DNA from: Duodenibacillus sp964509205
Lineage (GTDB): Bacteria > Pseudomonadota > Gammaproteobacteria > Burkholderiales > Burkholderiaceae_F
DNA: 30,426 bases
Direction: 5' to 3'
NCBI GenBank assembly: GCA_964509205.1
Contig: CAZDVW010000019.1
Span: 1-30,426, forward strand
How positions within the stretch are numbered: the first letter of the stretch is position 1; the number at the start of each line of letters is the position of its first letter. A model generated the notes under the pieces. The model had not been told where the DNA came from, ran no database searches, and saw only the letters and a program-made list of their open reading frames with translations. Below are positions 22,128 to 30,426 of this stretch, in pieces. The position numbers were made by a program, and so were the translations under genes.

Positions 22128-23792
22128 ATGCCTCAATACGTTATGTCCATGCTGCGTGTCGGAAAGATTGTTCCGCCGAAGCGAGCGATTCTCAAAGATA
22201 TTTCTCTCTCATTTTTTCCCGGAGCAAAAATTGGGGTTTTGGGATTGAATGGAGCCGGAAAATCGACGCTTCTTAAGATTATGGCCGGAGTGGATCAGGA
22301 TATTGAGGGAGAAATTGTTCGATTAAGCGGGCAGAAAATTGGCTATTTGCCTCAGGAACCTCTTTTGAATCCAGAGGCGACCGTTCGAGATGAGGTTGAG
22401 GCTGGGATGGGTGAAATCGTCTCAGCCCAAAAACGGTTGGAAGAGGTCTATGCGGCTTATGCAGAGCCCGATGCCGATTTCGACGCTTTGGCAACCGAGC
22501 AGGCTCAGTTGGAGGCCACGATTGCAGCCGTGGGGACTGATGTTCAGACGCAGATGGAGATTGCGGCCGACGCACTGCGGCTTCCTGCCTGGGAGGCCAA
22601 AATTGGCCATCTCTCTGGAGGCGAAAAGCGACGCGTTGCACTGTGTAAGTTATTACTTTCTCATCCAGACATGCTTTTGCTGGATGAGCCGACCAATCAT
22701 TTGGACGCAGAAAGCGTTCAGTGGCTTGAAGAATTTTTACGTCGCTTTTCAGGCACTGTGATTGCCGTAACGCACGACCGATACTTTTTAGACAATGCTG
22801 CCGAGTGGATTCTTGAATTGGATCGCGGAGAGGGCATCCCGTGGAAGGGGAACTATTCTTCCTGGCTGGATCAAAAGGAAAAACGCCTTGAATTGGAAAA
22901 ACGCACGCAGGAAAGCCGTGCGAAGTCCATTCAACACGAGTTGGAATGGGTTCGTCAAAATCCAAAAGGGAGGCAGGCGAAAGCAAAGGCTCGTCTTGCT
23001 CGCTTCGAGGAACTTTCCAATTACGAGTATCAAGCGCGAAACGAGACAAACGAGATCTTTATTCCCGTGGCAGAACGACTCGGCAATAAGGTTATCGAAT
23101 TAAAGCATGTCAGCAAAGGATTCGATGACAGACTGCTCATTGATGATTTGTCGCTCACAATTCCGCCCGGGGCGATTGTTGGCGTTATCGGACCGAACGG
23201 TGCCGGCAAATCCACCCTTTTTAAGATGATTGCCGGAACGGAAAAGCCGGATTCCGGAGAGATTCTTTTAGGAGAAACGGTTCGCCTTGCCTCTGTTTCT
23301 CAGATGCGTGATGCGTTGCCGAATGATAAAACTGTTTTCGAAGCGGTTTCCGGCGGACAGGACGTTTTGCAGGTTGGGCGTTTCCAGATGCCGAGTCGTG
23401 CCTATCTCGGACGATTTAATTTCAAAGGCGCAGATCAGCAAAAACTCGTTGGTGTCCTTTCCGGCGGTGAGCGAGGACGCTTGCATCTGGCAGCTACGCT
23501 TTTGAAAGGAGGCAATGTGTTGCTTCTTGATGAGCCGAGCAATGACTTGGACATCGAGACGCTTCGGGCTCTTGAAGAGGCGTTGCTTGAGTTTGCCGGC
23601 GTTGCACTCATCAGTAGCCATGACCGTTGGTTCCTTGATCGAATCGCAACACACATTCTCGCCTTTGAAGGAGATTCAAAAGTTGTATTCTTCTCAGGGA
23701 ACTACAACGAATACGAAGAAGACAAGCGGAAGCGTTTTGGTGAGGAAGCCGCAAAGCCGCACAGAATTCGTTATAAACCGTTAAAGCATTAA
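22128..23792 (+). CDS. ettA: Energy-dependent translational throttle protein EttA (ABC-F ATPase)
   Basis: A soluble ABC-F protein that binds the ribosomal E site and gates entry into elongation according to ATP/ADP ratio. The 554-residue length matches EttA. The first ABC domain has GLNGAGKS, LSGGEKRR and LLLDEPTNHLD; the second has GPNGAGKS, LSGGERGR and LLLDEPSNDLD. The P-site-interacting linker between them is Arg/Lys/Glu-rich (ELEWVRQNPKGRQAKAKARLARFEEL), and the short arm typical of EttA lies in domain one. No transmembrane segments are present. The N-terminus YVMSMLRVGKIVPPKRAILKDI is the EttA form. dnaE follows after 22 bases. Confidence 0.96.
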   Translation: MPQYVMSMLRVGKIVPPKRAILKDISLSFFPGAKIGVLGLNGAGKSTLLKIMAGVDQDIEGEIVRLSGQKIGYLPQEPLLNPEATVRDEVEAGMGEIVSAQKRLEEVYAAYAEPDADFDALATEQAQLEATIAAVGTDVQTQMEIAADALRLPAWEAKIGHLSGGEKRRVALCKLLLSHPDMLLLDEPTNHLDAESVQWLEEFLRRFSGTVIAVTHDRYFLDNAAEWILELDRGEGIPWKGNYSSWLDQKEKRLELEKRTQESRAKSIQHELEWVRQNPKGRQAKAKARLARFEELSNYEYQARNETNEIFIPVAERLGNKVIELKHVSKGFDDRLLIDDLSLTIPPGAIVGVIGPNGAGKSTLFKMIAGTEKPDSGEILLGETVRLASVSQMRDALPNDKTVFEAVSGGQDVLQVGRFQMPSRAYLGRFNFKGADQQKLVGVLSGGERGRLHLAATLLKGGNVLLLDEPSNDLDIETLRALEEALLEFAGVALISSHDRWFLDRIATHILAFEGDSKVVFFSGNYNEYEEDKRKRFGEEAAKPHRIRYKPLKH

Positions 23793-23814
23793 TGAGAGTT
23801 TTGTAGGCGTTTTT

Positions 23815-26800
23815 ATGACAGCTCGGTTTGTTCATCTGCGGTTTCATTCTGAATACTCGATCGTCGACGGGATTGTTCGTCTGGATCCCGCAATTGCTGC
23901 TGCGATTGCAGATAATCGCGTGGCTCTCGGGATTACAGATCTGATGAACATTTTTGGCGGTTTGCGTTTTTACTCGCATTCAATTGCCGCAGGGATCAAA
24001 CCGATTATTGGGTGCGACTTATGGATCACGAACCCGGATCCTCAGCGCAGAGAAGATCCGAGACGACTGACTGTTTACTGCCAAAACCACGAAGGATATT
24101 TATCGCTTTGCTCTCTTTTAACGCGTGCTTGGTTGGAGAATCAGCATTTAGGGCGCGGAGAAGTTCGTCTTGAATGGCTGACTCCCGAATCCTGCAAAGG
24201 CCTGATTTCTCTTTCCGGAGGGCCGGACGGGCTCATTGAACGCCGTCTGATGGAAAAAAAGTATTCAGAGGCGCGGAGTTGGGCCGAGTATTTTCAGAAT
24301 GTTTTTCCCAATCGCTTTTATCTAGAAGTCCAGCGAGCAGGTCGCAAGGGCGACGAACTTTGTGTCTCGCGTGTTGCGCAACTGAGCATTCAAATGCAGA
24401 TACCGGTGGTTGCAACGCACCCGATCATGTTCTTAAAACGAGAGGATTTTAAGGCGCACGAGGCGCGCGTCTGTATTGCGACGGGACGCGTCATAGCGGA
24501 TTCAAGCCGTCCGCACGATTTTACGGAAGAGCAGTACATGAAGAGTGCCGAGGAGATGGCAGAACTCTTTTCGGACATGCCGCGTGCTCTGGAAAATTCC
24601 GTCGTCATTGCAGAGCGATGCAATTTGGATGGCGTGCTGCAAAAACCGCAACTCCCGGTTTTTCCCACTCCCGAAGGAATGAGTCTTGACGATTACATGA
24701 TCAAACTCTCCAAAGAGGGACTTGAGCGCCGCTTGGCGTTTCTTTATCCGGACAAGGCCGAACGTGATCGTCGACGAGCTGAATACGATGAACGGCTTGA
24801 TTACGAGCTGAAAACAATCATCTCAATGAAATTTCCCGGATACTTCCTCATCGTTCAGGATTTCATTAACTGGTCTAAGAGAAACGGTGTTCCCGTTGGG
24901 CCCGGTCGCGGCTCCGGTGCAGGTTCTTTGGTCGCGTATTCTTTGGGCATTACCGACTTGGATCCTCTGCACTACGGACTTCTGTTTGAGAGATTCTTAA
25001 ATCCCGAGCGTGTGTCCATGCCCGACTTTGACGTGGATTTCTGCCAGTATAACCGCGATCGAACGATTGAATACGTGAAGCGCACGTATGGCAAGGAGGC
25101 TGTGAGCCAGATCGTGACCTTCGGTGCAATGGGGGCTAAGGCTGTTGTGCGCGACGTGGGTCGCGTCCTTGATCTCAGTTATGGGCATGTGGATGATTTA
25201 GCGAAGTTGATTCCGCAAAAGCCTGGCGTTGACATCACGCTCGAAAAAGCGGCTCAAATGGAGCCGGAATTTAAGGCTCTTTCTGAGACGGAAGATTTCC
25301 GCGAATTGATGGAGTATGCCTGCGAATTGGAAGGAATTACCCGAAATCTCGGCATGCATGCAGGCGGCGTTCTTATTGCTCCCGGAAAACTAACGAATTT
25401 TTGTCCGCTGTATAACGCAGACGGGAAACCAGAGAACACCGTCAGCCAATTTGATAAAAAAGACATTGAAAATGTCGGTCTGGTGAAATTCGACTTCCTG
25501 GGACTCACAACGCTTACGATTCTCGCCAAAGTGGTTGAATACGTCGACCGCCTTCATCCTGGAACGCATTTTGATCTTGACACTATTCCGACAGATGACT
25601 TTGAAACGCTGGAATTGTTCCGAGAAGGCAATACAGGAGCTGTTTTCCAATTTGAATCAGATGGAATGCGAGATCAGTTGCGTCAGGCGCATCCGGACTG
25701 CCTGGAAGATCTTGTTGCTTTGAATGCGCTGTATCGTCCGGGCCCAATGGATCAAATTCCGCACTTTATTGAGCGCAAGTTCGGGCGTGAAAAGGTCGAG
25801 TATTTGGATGCTCGTATGGAACCGATCCTCCGAGAGACATACGGCATTATGGTCTATCAAGAACAGGTCATGCTTGTCGCTCGGGCAATCGGCGGTTATT
25901 CGCTCGGAGGTGCAGACCTCCTGCGGCGTGCGATGGGAAAGAAAAATGTCGAAGAGATGAAAAAACAACGCGCTGTTTTTATTTGCGGAGCCGCAGAGCG
26001 CAACGTGAGCGAAAAAACAGCGACGGAAATCTTTGACTTGATGGAAAAGTTTGCGGGTTACGGCTTCAACAAGTCACATGCGGCGGCCTATTCGTACGTT
26101 GCGTGGCAAACCGCTTATATGAAGGTCCATCATTCGGCAGCCTTTTTTGCCGGCAACTTATGCCTTGTCATGGATCAGGCCGAAAAGACGCATGCACTTG
26201 TTGATGATGCCCGGGAGATGGGAATTCGTATTTTGGTTCCTGACATCAACATCAGCGAATGGTTTTACACCGTCCCGGACGAGAAGAGCGTGCGATTCGG
26301 CCTCGGATCAATCAAGGGCGTGAGTCAGCAAATTGTGGAAGATATCCTGGATGAGCGCCGAATGAACGGTTCTTTTTTGGATATTTTTGACATTGCGGCA
26401 CGAGTCCAATCGTTGAATCGAAAAACTCTGGAACAGCTCGTGCGTGCAGGAGCTTTTGATTCGACGGATCCTGATCGCGGGAAACTCATGAAAAACGTTG
26501 AGCAGGCTCTCAAAGCGGCTGAAACGGTCGCCGCAAGCGTTGGACAGGCAAGCCTTTTCTCCGATGACCAGGGAACTCCGGAAAGAATTGTTCGATGGTT
26601 GCCTGCGGAAAGATGGGATGAAAAGAAACAATTTTCTGAGGAAAGGGAAGCCTTCGGTTTTTGTTTAACCGGTGATGCTTTTGCTTCCTATCGGCAGGAA
26701 ATAAAGAGTTTTTCAGCGCCGTTTTCTTCCCTGAGCGCCGGACGCACTTTGGTTACGCTGGCCGGCCTTATTACGAATGTCCGAGTGATTCTTGGGAAAC

Positions 26801-27300
26801 GCGGCAAGTTTGCCGTGCTTACTTTGAGCGACGGAACGGATACGATCGAAGCTCTTGTGTATGCCGATGCCTACGAACGGTACCGGAGTAGTTTGGTTGA
26901 AGATGAGGTACTTGTTTTAATCGGCAAGGGCAGAGAAGACAGACGGACAGGGAAAGTTTCTTTGGTTGTCGAAACGGTTAAAACGTTGCCTCAGGTTCGC
27001 AAGGAGTCGAAGGCAAGGCTGGTTATCAGAGCCAATGACATGGCGGATGTGTCAGAGCTTTTTAAGTGGTTGACGGAGTCGACGGTTCCGTCCGACGGTG
27101 TTTCTGTTCGACTTGAAATTGCGAGCCAAGGGCGACGCGGAACGCTGTCCTTGGCTCAGCAGGTTAATCCGACGGATCATCTGGTACAAATGCTTCGTAC
27201 CGTCAGAGGGGTGCAAAGCGCACACTACCTGCACAGCAAAACAAGAAATGTCGACTATGACGCTTCTGCTTTAGGCGCTGATTCGCTCGATGGCTTTTAA
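23815..27300 (+). CDS. dnaE: DNA polymerase III alpha subunit
   Basis: Catalytic subunit of the replicative polymerase holoenzyme. The 1161 residues match E. coli DnaE in length and layout. There is an N-terminal PHP domain (FVHLRFHSEYSIVDGIV), then the palm with PDFDVDF (Asp404 and Asp406) and the third acidic residue in LVKFDFLGL, the PGRGSGAGSLVAYSLGI and MHAGGVLIAPG motifs, fingers with GPMDQIPHFIERK, the helix-hairpin-helix region, the beta-clamp-binding segment around QASLFSD, and an OB domain (VTLAGLITNVRVILGKRGKFAVLTLSDGT). It probably shares the ettA transcript. Its last 30 bases overlap the convergent glycosyltransferase gene. Confidence 0.98.
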   Translation: MTARFVHLRFHSEYSIVDGIVRLDPAIAAAIADNRVALGITDLMNIFGGLRFYSHSIAAGIKPIIGCDLWITNPDPQRREDPRRLTVYCQNHEGYLSLCSLLTRAWLENQHLGRGEVRLEWLTPESCKGLISLSGGPDGLIERRLMEKKYSEARSWAEYFQNVFPNRFYLEVQRAGRKGDELCVSRVAQLSIQMQIPVVATHPIMFLKREDFKAHEARVCIATGRVIADSSRPHDFTEEQYMKSAEEMAELFSDMPRALENSVVIAERCNLDGVLQKPQLPVFPTPEGMSLDDYMIKLSKEGLERRLAFLYPDKAERDRRRAEYDERLDYELKTIISMKFPGYFLIVQDFINWSKRNGVPVGPGRGSGAGSLVAYSLGITDLDPLHYGLLFERFLNPERVSMPDFDVDFCQYNRDRTIEYVKRTYGKEAVSQIVTFGAMGAKAVVRDVGRVLDLSYGHVDDLAKLIPQKPGVDITLEKAAQMEPEFKALSETEDFRELMEYACELEGITRNLGMHAGGVLIAPGKLTNFCPLYNADGKPENTVSQFDKKDIENVGLVKFDFLGLTTLTILAKVVEYVDRLHPGTHFDLDTIPTDDFETLELFREGNTGAVFQFESDGMRDQLRQAHPDCLEDLVALNALYRPGPMDQIPHFIERKFGREKVEYLDARMEPILRETYGIMVYQEQVMLVARAIGGYSLGGADLLRRAMGKKNVEEMKKQRAVFICGAAERNVSEKTATEIFDLMEKFAGYGFNKSHAAAYSYVAWQTAYMKVHHSAAFFAGNLCLVMDQAEKTHALVDDAREMGIRILVPDINISEWFYTVPDEKSVRFGLGSIKGVSQQIVEDILDERRMNGSFLDIFDIAARVQSLNRKTLEQLVRAGAFDSTDPDRGKLMKNVEQALKAAETVAASVGQASLFSDDQGTPERIVRWLPAERWDEKKQFSEEREAFGFCLTGDAFASYRQEIKSFSAPFSSLSAGRTLVTLAGLITNVRVILGKRGKFAVLTLSDGTDTIEALVYADAYERYRSSLVEDEVLVLIGKGREDRRTGKVSLVVETVKTLPQVRKESKARLVIRANDMADVSELFKWLTESTVPSDGVSVRLEIASQGRRGTLSLAQQVNPTDHLVQMLRTVRGVQSAHYLHSKTRNVDYDASALGADSLDGF

Positions 27301-28203
27301 AACGGCAGGAACTTCCGGCCATGATCCGTCTGCTCCCAAAACAATGGCCAAAGGATTCCACGGACCTGTTCGTTCAGCGCTTGTGACGCCGATAAGCGTT
27401 ATTTGTTTGATGCCGAGGCCGGCCGCGACGTGACTGACGCCGGAGTCGTTTGCAATGACAAATTCAGCACGCTTTGCCAAAGCGGCAAAATTGCCAAGCC
27501 CCATGGGCGGCAAAAATGTAGCATCAGGGCAAAGACTTTTTGCTTGTTCAACTTCCCGAACGGACGGAATGACAATCGGCTCAATTCCCATGGCTCGAAG
27601 CGGAGCGCAGAGTTCATTGAAGTGAGGCCAGTATTTGGGGCGTCCTTTGTGCAAGCCTCGTGCTACGGGTGCAAGAACAGCATAGCGCTTGGGGATTGAA
27701 AATTGCCGGCATAGGTTCTTTGCCGCCGCTTCATGTCGCTTAAGAAGGAGCAGTCCGAGGCTTTTCGGTGCTTTGTCCCAAGCCGGTTTTTCTCCCCAGG
27801 CCTTTATGGCTTCGTGGGCGACATAAAAGAATCGTTCGACCTCATGCATTGCCCCGGGCTCTGGGATGGAGTTGTTAAGGAGGAAACCGCGAAGATCCGT
27901 TGAGAGACCGGCTGTTTTCACATGAGCAAATTTAAACAAGAGCGCCGAATTAAAAGAATTCGGAAACAGAAGCCCGTATTTGGCTCCGGCGTTGCGTGCG
28001 ATGAACCGAATGCGGGTAACGTCAGCAAAAATGTGTCCCTCTATGGGATCAAAACGCCAGCCCATGCCTGCAACAAGATCACCTGCCCAACGTTTACCGA
28101 CTAGCGCGGGTGTAAAACCGCTCGCTTCCAGTAAGCGCAATGCGGGCATGCACATGCAACAGTCGCCGACATGATTCGGGAGGCGGCATAAAACGGTCGT
28201 CAT
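27271..28203 (-). CDS. Glycosyltransferase family 9 (heptosyltransferase-like)
   Basis: A 310-residue GT-B enzyme of family 9, the family of LPS heptosyltransferases. The N-terminus VLCRLPNHVGDCCMCMPALRLL carries the catalytic-type Asp14 in the GD position, and the C-terminal domain has FVIANDSGVSHVAAGLG and TSAERTGPWNP, the donor-binding region. It is likely heptosyltransferase II or a related core enzyme, acting at the cytoplasmic face of the inner membrane; family members of this kind cannot be told apart safely without alignment. The ATG at 28203 follows GAGG at good spacing. It is divergent from msbA, the lipid A-core flippase, and its 3' end overlaps dnaE by 30 bases in antisense. Confidence 0.82.
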   Translation of the reverse strand: MTTVLCRLPNHVGDCCMCMPALRLLEASGFTPALVGKRWAGDLVAGMGWRFDPIEGHIFADVTRIRFIARNAGAKYGLLFPNSFNSALLFKFAHVKTAGLSTDLRGFLLNNSIPEPGAMHEVERFFYVAHEAIKAWGEKPAWDKAPKSLGLLLLKRHEAAAKNLCRQFSIPKRYAVLAPVARGLHKGRPKYWPHFNELCAPLRAMGIEPIVIPSVREVEQAKSLCPDATFLPPMGLGNFAALAKRAEFVIANDSGVSHVAAGLGIKQITLIGVTSAERTGPWNPLAIVLGADGSWPEVPAVLKAIERISA

Positions 28204-28336
28204 GAGAACCTCGGATTAGATAATTTTTATTATATCGAACGCATAATATGCTTCAAAAGACCAACTGCCTTGTACAATCCGAACGGTCGCACACTCCTGT
28301 AATTTGGTTGTGCTTTTGCAACGGGTTGATTTTCAG

Positions 28337-30121
28337 ATGCAGATGACAAATAAGAAGACAACAGAGGCAGACACGGTAAAAAAAGTCGAAGCGAAGAAAA
28401 ATTTCAAACGACTTCTTAAGCTTTTTAGCCAATACAAAGCAACGATTGCGGCGGCTGTGTTCGCCATGATCATTACGGCTGCATCGGCTGCCGTCATCGC
28501 AATGTTCGTCGGAAAACTTACAGATGCCGGATTTTATGAAAAGGATCCCAATGTTATTTATTGGGCGCCGGCTGCGCTTGTTGTTATTGCTTTCTTGCAT
28601 GGAAGCTCGACGTTTGCCAGTTCTTATTTTTTGCAGTGTGTGTCGCAGAACGTGATTTCTGTCTTGCGCGGGAAGATGTTTGACAACATTATTCGCTGGC
28701 CTGCCACGTCGCACCAAAAGTTCCCTTCGGGAGTGGTTGTATCGAAATTCATCAATGAAGCAAGCAATGCATTGGGAACGGCCGCTGAGATTTTGACATC
28801 AATCGTTCGCGATTCGCTGCAGGTTCTGGGGTTGTTGGTTGTTCTCTTCTTTCAAAACTGGCAACTGACGCTTGTTTCTCTCGTTATTGCGCCTTTGATC
28901 GTGCTGATTTTGCGATGGGTGACGCGCCGCATGCGTGAGTACGCCAAGAAGTATCAGTTAGCCTTGGGGGAATTAAGCGGTATCGTCCAGGAGGCCATTG
29001 ATGCCCGCAATGTCATCAAGGTCTATGACGGGTATGAGCACGAAGAAGAGCTTTTCAAGACGGTCAACGCAAAGATTCGTAAATTGGCACTGCGCATGCA
29101 GCTGGTAACGAGCGCAGGGACTCCGATGACGCGTTTCGTGGCCGTCGGCGCTGTTTCGGTAGTGATTGTTTTCGCTCTCACTCAGGCGCATAAAGGACAG
29201 ATTACGATGGGAGAATTCGTAACGTTCCTGACGGCTCTTTTGATGTTGTTGCCGCCGATTCGTCATCTTGCGAGCCTTAACGGTTCGATTGCAAGGCTTA
29301 CGGCCGCCTGCGACAGCATTTACTCTGTTGTTGATGAGATCCCGGAGCAGGATACGGGTGATGTTGAGTTGCCGCGTGTCAACGGCAATGTGCGTTTTGA
29401 CAAGGTCTGCATGCGTTACGAAGGTGCGGAATCGAATGCTTTGACAGATTTTTCGTTGGACGTTTTGCCTGGGCAAACCGTTGCATTTGTCGGAGATTCT
29501 GGAGCCGGAAAATCAACGCTGATTAATCTTATTCCTCGATTTTGGAAGCCGACTTCGGGTGAGATTTATTTTGACGGAAAGGCACAAAGCTCGGTCACCT
29601 TGAAGAGTTTACGAAAAAATCTGGCACTGGTAAGTCAAGATGTCGTGCTCTTTGATGACACGATTGCGGCCAACATTGCGTTCGGGGAGAACCATGCAAC
29701 GCGTGAACAGATTGAGGCCGCAGCTAAGGCGGCTTATCTGATGCCCTTTATTGAGTCGTTGCCAAAGGGGCTTGATACGCCGGTCGGAGAAGCAGGAAGT
29801 CGCCTGTCTGGCGGGCAAAAACAACGGATCTCCATTGCTCGTGCACTTTTGAAAAATGCTCCGATTCTTTTGTTGGATGAGGCGACGAGTGCGCTGGATT
29901 CACAAAGCGAAAAATACATTCAGGATTCTTTGCGGGCTCTGATGAAGAACCGTACGACATTTGTCGTCGCCCATCGTCTTTCAACAATTGAGAATGCGGA
30001 CATCATCGTTGTCATCAAGAAGGGACAAGTTGTTGAGGTTGGAAAACATTCGGATCTTTTGGAGAGAAAAGGGCATTACGCCCATCTTTACAATCTTCAG
30101 TTCTCAAAAAGAGCGTCTTAA
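28337..30121 (+). CDS. msbA: Lipid A export ABC transporter MsbA
   Basis: Flips lipid A-core across the inner membrane, powered by ATP. The 594-residue half-transporter has six transmembrane helices in residues 40-320 (for example ATIAAAVFAMIITAASAAVIAM and NWQLTLVSLVIAPLIVLIL) and an ABC domain with GDSGAGKS, the Q-loop LALVSQDVVLFDDT, the signature LSGGQKQR, Walker B ILLLDEATSALD and a switch His in VVAHRLST. Two ATGs, at 28337 and 28343, are possible starts; upstream in-frame sequence from a TTG at 28304 has no family resemblance. No strong Shine-Dalgarno is present. Context with LPS glycosyltransferases supports MsbA rather than a generic exporter. Confidence 0.92.
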   Translation: MQMTNKKTTEADTVKKVEAKKNFKRLLKLFSQYKATIAAAVFAMIITAASAAVIAMFVGKLTDAGFYEKDPNVIYWAPAALVVIAFLHGSSTFASSYFLQCVSQNVISVLRGKMFDNIIRWPATSHQKFPSGVVVSKFINEASNALGTAAEILTSIVRDSLQVLGLLVVLFFQNWQLTLVSLVIAPLIVLILRWVTRRMREYAKKYQLALGELSGIVQEAIDARNVIKVYDGYEHEEELFKTVNAKIRKLALRMQLVTSAGTPMTRFVAVGAVSVVIVFALTQAHKGQITMGEFVTFLTALLMLLPPIRHLASLNGSIARLTAACDSIYSVVDEIPEQDTGDVELPRVNGNVRFDKVCMRYEGAESNALTDFSLDVLPGQTVAFVGDSGAGKSTLINLIPRFWKPTSGEIYFDGKAQSSVTLKSLRKNLALVSQDVVLFDDTIAANIAFGENHATREQIEAAAKAAYLMPFIESLPKGLDTPVGEAGSRLSGGQKQRISIARALLKNAPILLLDEATSALDSQSEKYIQDSLRALMKNRTTFVVAHRLSTIENADIIVVIKKGQVVEVGKHSDLLERKGHYAHLYNLQFSKRAS

Positions 30122-30181
30122 AATCTTCCTTCTTTGTGACAAAGATTTCGCATCAGTTTTGTGAGAAATCTCTCTGAAGAG

Positions 30182-30212
30182 TTTTGGAAGGTATTTTGTC
30201 TTCCAAAATTTG
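30182..30212 (+). terminator. Probable terminator after msbA
   Basis: TTTTGGAAG (30182-30190) pairs exactly with CTTCCAAAA (30200-30208) around a nine-base loop, 60 bases after the msbA stop. The following T-run is short and broken (TTTGTG), so strength is doubtful. Confidence 0.45.
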
Positions 30213-30249
30213 TGAACGATTTTTTGTTTGTCTTGTTGTAGCGTAGGGC

Positions 30250-30294
30250 CTTTTGTTTCGGAGGGCACAAAAGAGTTTGTGTTGCGAAACAAAC
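30250..30294 (+). promoter_or_regulatory. Leader segment with two competing RNA folds
   Basis: Fold A has two hairpins: CTTTTGT (30250-30256) with ACAAAAG (30267-30273), then GTTTGT (30275-30280) with ACAAAC (30289-30294). Fold B pairs TTTGTTTCG (30252-30260) with CGAAACAAA (30285-30293) and excludes both. A GGAGGG stretch (30260-30265) lies in the loop. It sits just before the gene at the right edge and may be a regulatory leader; no known riboswitch class is recognised. Confidence 0.35.
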
Positions 30295-30305
30295 ATTGTG
30301 CGATT

Positions 30306-30426
30306 GTGAAAAAAGTGCATTTAGAACAAAAAAAAATTCAAGCAGTTGTTTTCGTTTCACTCATAGCATTGACTCCCCTTGAAGCGCAAGCGTATCTGGA
30401 TCCGGGGACAGGGAGCATGTTGCTGT
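30306..30426 (+). CDS. Start of an exported protein with YLDPGTGS motif (partial)
   Basis: The frame VKKVHLEQKKIQAVVFVSLI continues with ALTPLEAQA and then YLDPGTGSMLL to the window end. The first part is a good signal peptide: basic start, hydrophobic core, and AQA before the probable cleavage. Y[LI]DPGTGS directly after a signal peptide recurs, as I recall, in small uncharacterised membrane proteins of proteobacteria, often near polysaccharide genes; the function is unknown to me. The start is uncertain: GTG at 30306 is chosen for the signal peptide, with GTG 30279, TTG 30282 and GTG 30315 as in-frame alternatives. Codons 8-10 contain nine consecutive A (30328-30336), a slippage-prone site. 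The 3' end is cut off. Confidence 0.55.
   Translation, partial: MKKVHLEQKKIQAVVFVSLIALTPLEAQAYLDPGTGSMLL

Noticed and set aside
22279..23049. Minus-strand 256-codon ORF opposite ettA
   Set aside because: It overlaps the two ABC motifs of ettA in antisense and shows Pro/Arg/Ser-rich shadow composition.
1..30426. CRISPR array, toxin-antitoxin pair or defence system
   Set aside because: No regularly spaced repeats, no paired small genes and no nuclease or sensor domains of such systems were seen; nearly all genes are housekeeping or envelope functions.

Overview
The window looks like chromosomal DNA from a Gram-negative betaproteobacterium, most likely a gut Burkholderiales of the Sutterellaceae type (Sutterella, Parasutterella or Turicimonas). 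This is inferred from the gene set (LPS export and LPS glycosyltransferases, BamE, Fur, MltD, ZapA, an MltD/fur/bamE/zapA cluster, EttA next to DnaE) and from the protein flavour. No rRNA or tRNA is present to confirm it. Nearly all of the sequence is coding, with very short intergenic gaps and several convergent genes whose stop codons touch or overlap.

Layout, left to right. (1) 166-1518: an orphan P4-type tyrosine recombinase, the only mobile-element gene seen. (2) 1662-3003: a complete attenuation-controlled DAHP synthase (aroG) transcription unit on the minus strand. It has a good promoter, a Phe/Tyr-rich 18-residue leader peptide, an intrinsic terminator before the gene with a competing antiterminator pairing, the gene itself, and a terminator. 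(3) 3102-9176: a YheT-like hydrolase and ferrochelatase (hemH), then the heat-shock cluster grpE-dnaK-dnaJ with two sigma-32-like promoters and terminators after grpE and dnaJ. (4) 9182-12971: fadD, a HemG-type protoporphyrinogen dehydrogenase with an unusual basic tail, and heptosyltransferase I (waaC). (5) 12974-16010: zapA, a small coiled-coil protein and bamE on the minus strand, divergent fur, and convergent mltD. (6) 16201-19183: pdxT-pdxS (DXP-independent vitamin B6 synthesis) with a divergent MocR/PdxR regulator and shared operator-like repeats. (7) 19513-21980: an O-antigen-ligase-like membrane protein facing a glycosyltransferase whose 3' end carries a run of nine C. (8) 22128-30121: ettA-dnaE, a family-9 glycosyltransferase overlapping the dnaE end, and msbA. 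(9) From about 30250: a structured leader and the start of a secreted or membrane protein with a YLDPGTGS motif, cut by the window edge.

Functional themes are proteostasis (GrpE/DnaK/DnaJ), LPS assembly (WaaC, WaaL-like, two other glycosyltransferases, MsbA), envelope growth and division (BamE, MltD, ZapA), haem and iron (HemH, HemG, Fur), and cofactor or aromatic amino-acid supply (PdxST, AroG). I found no CRISPR array, toxin-antitoxin pair, defence island or insertion sequence. The most informative regulatory structure is the aroG attenuator. The least explained items are the C9 tract in the glycosyltransferase, the inverted repeat on the integrase start codon, and the structured leader at the right edge.
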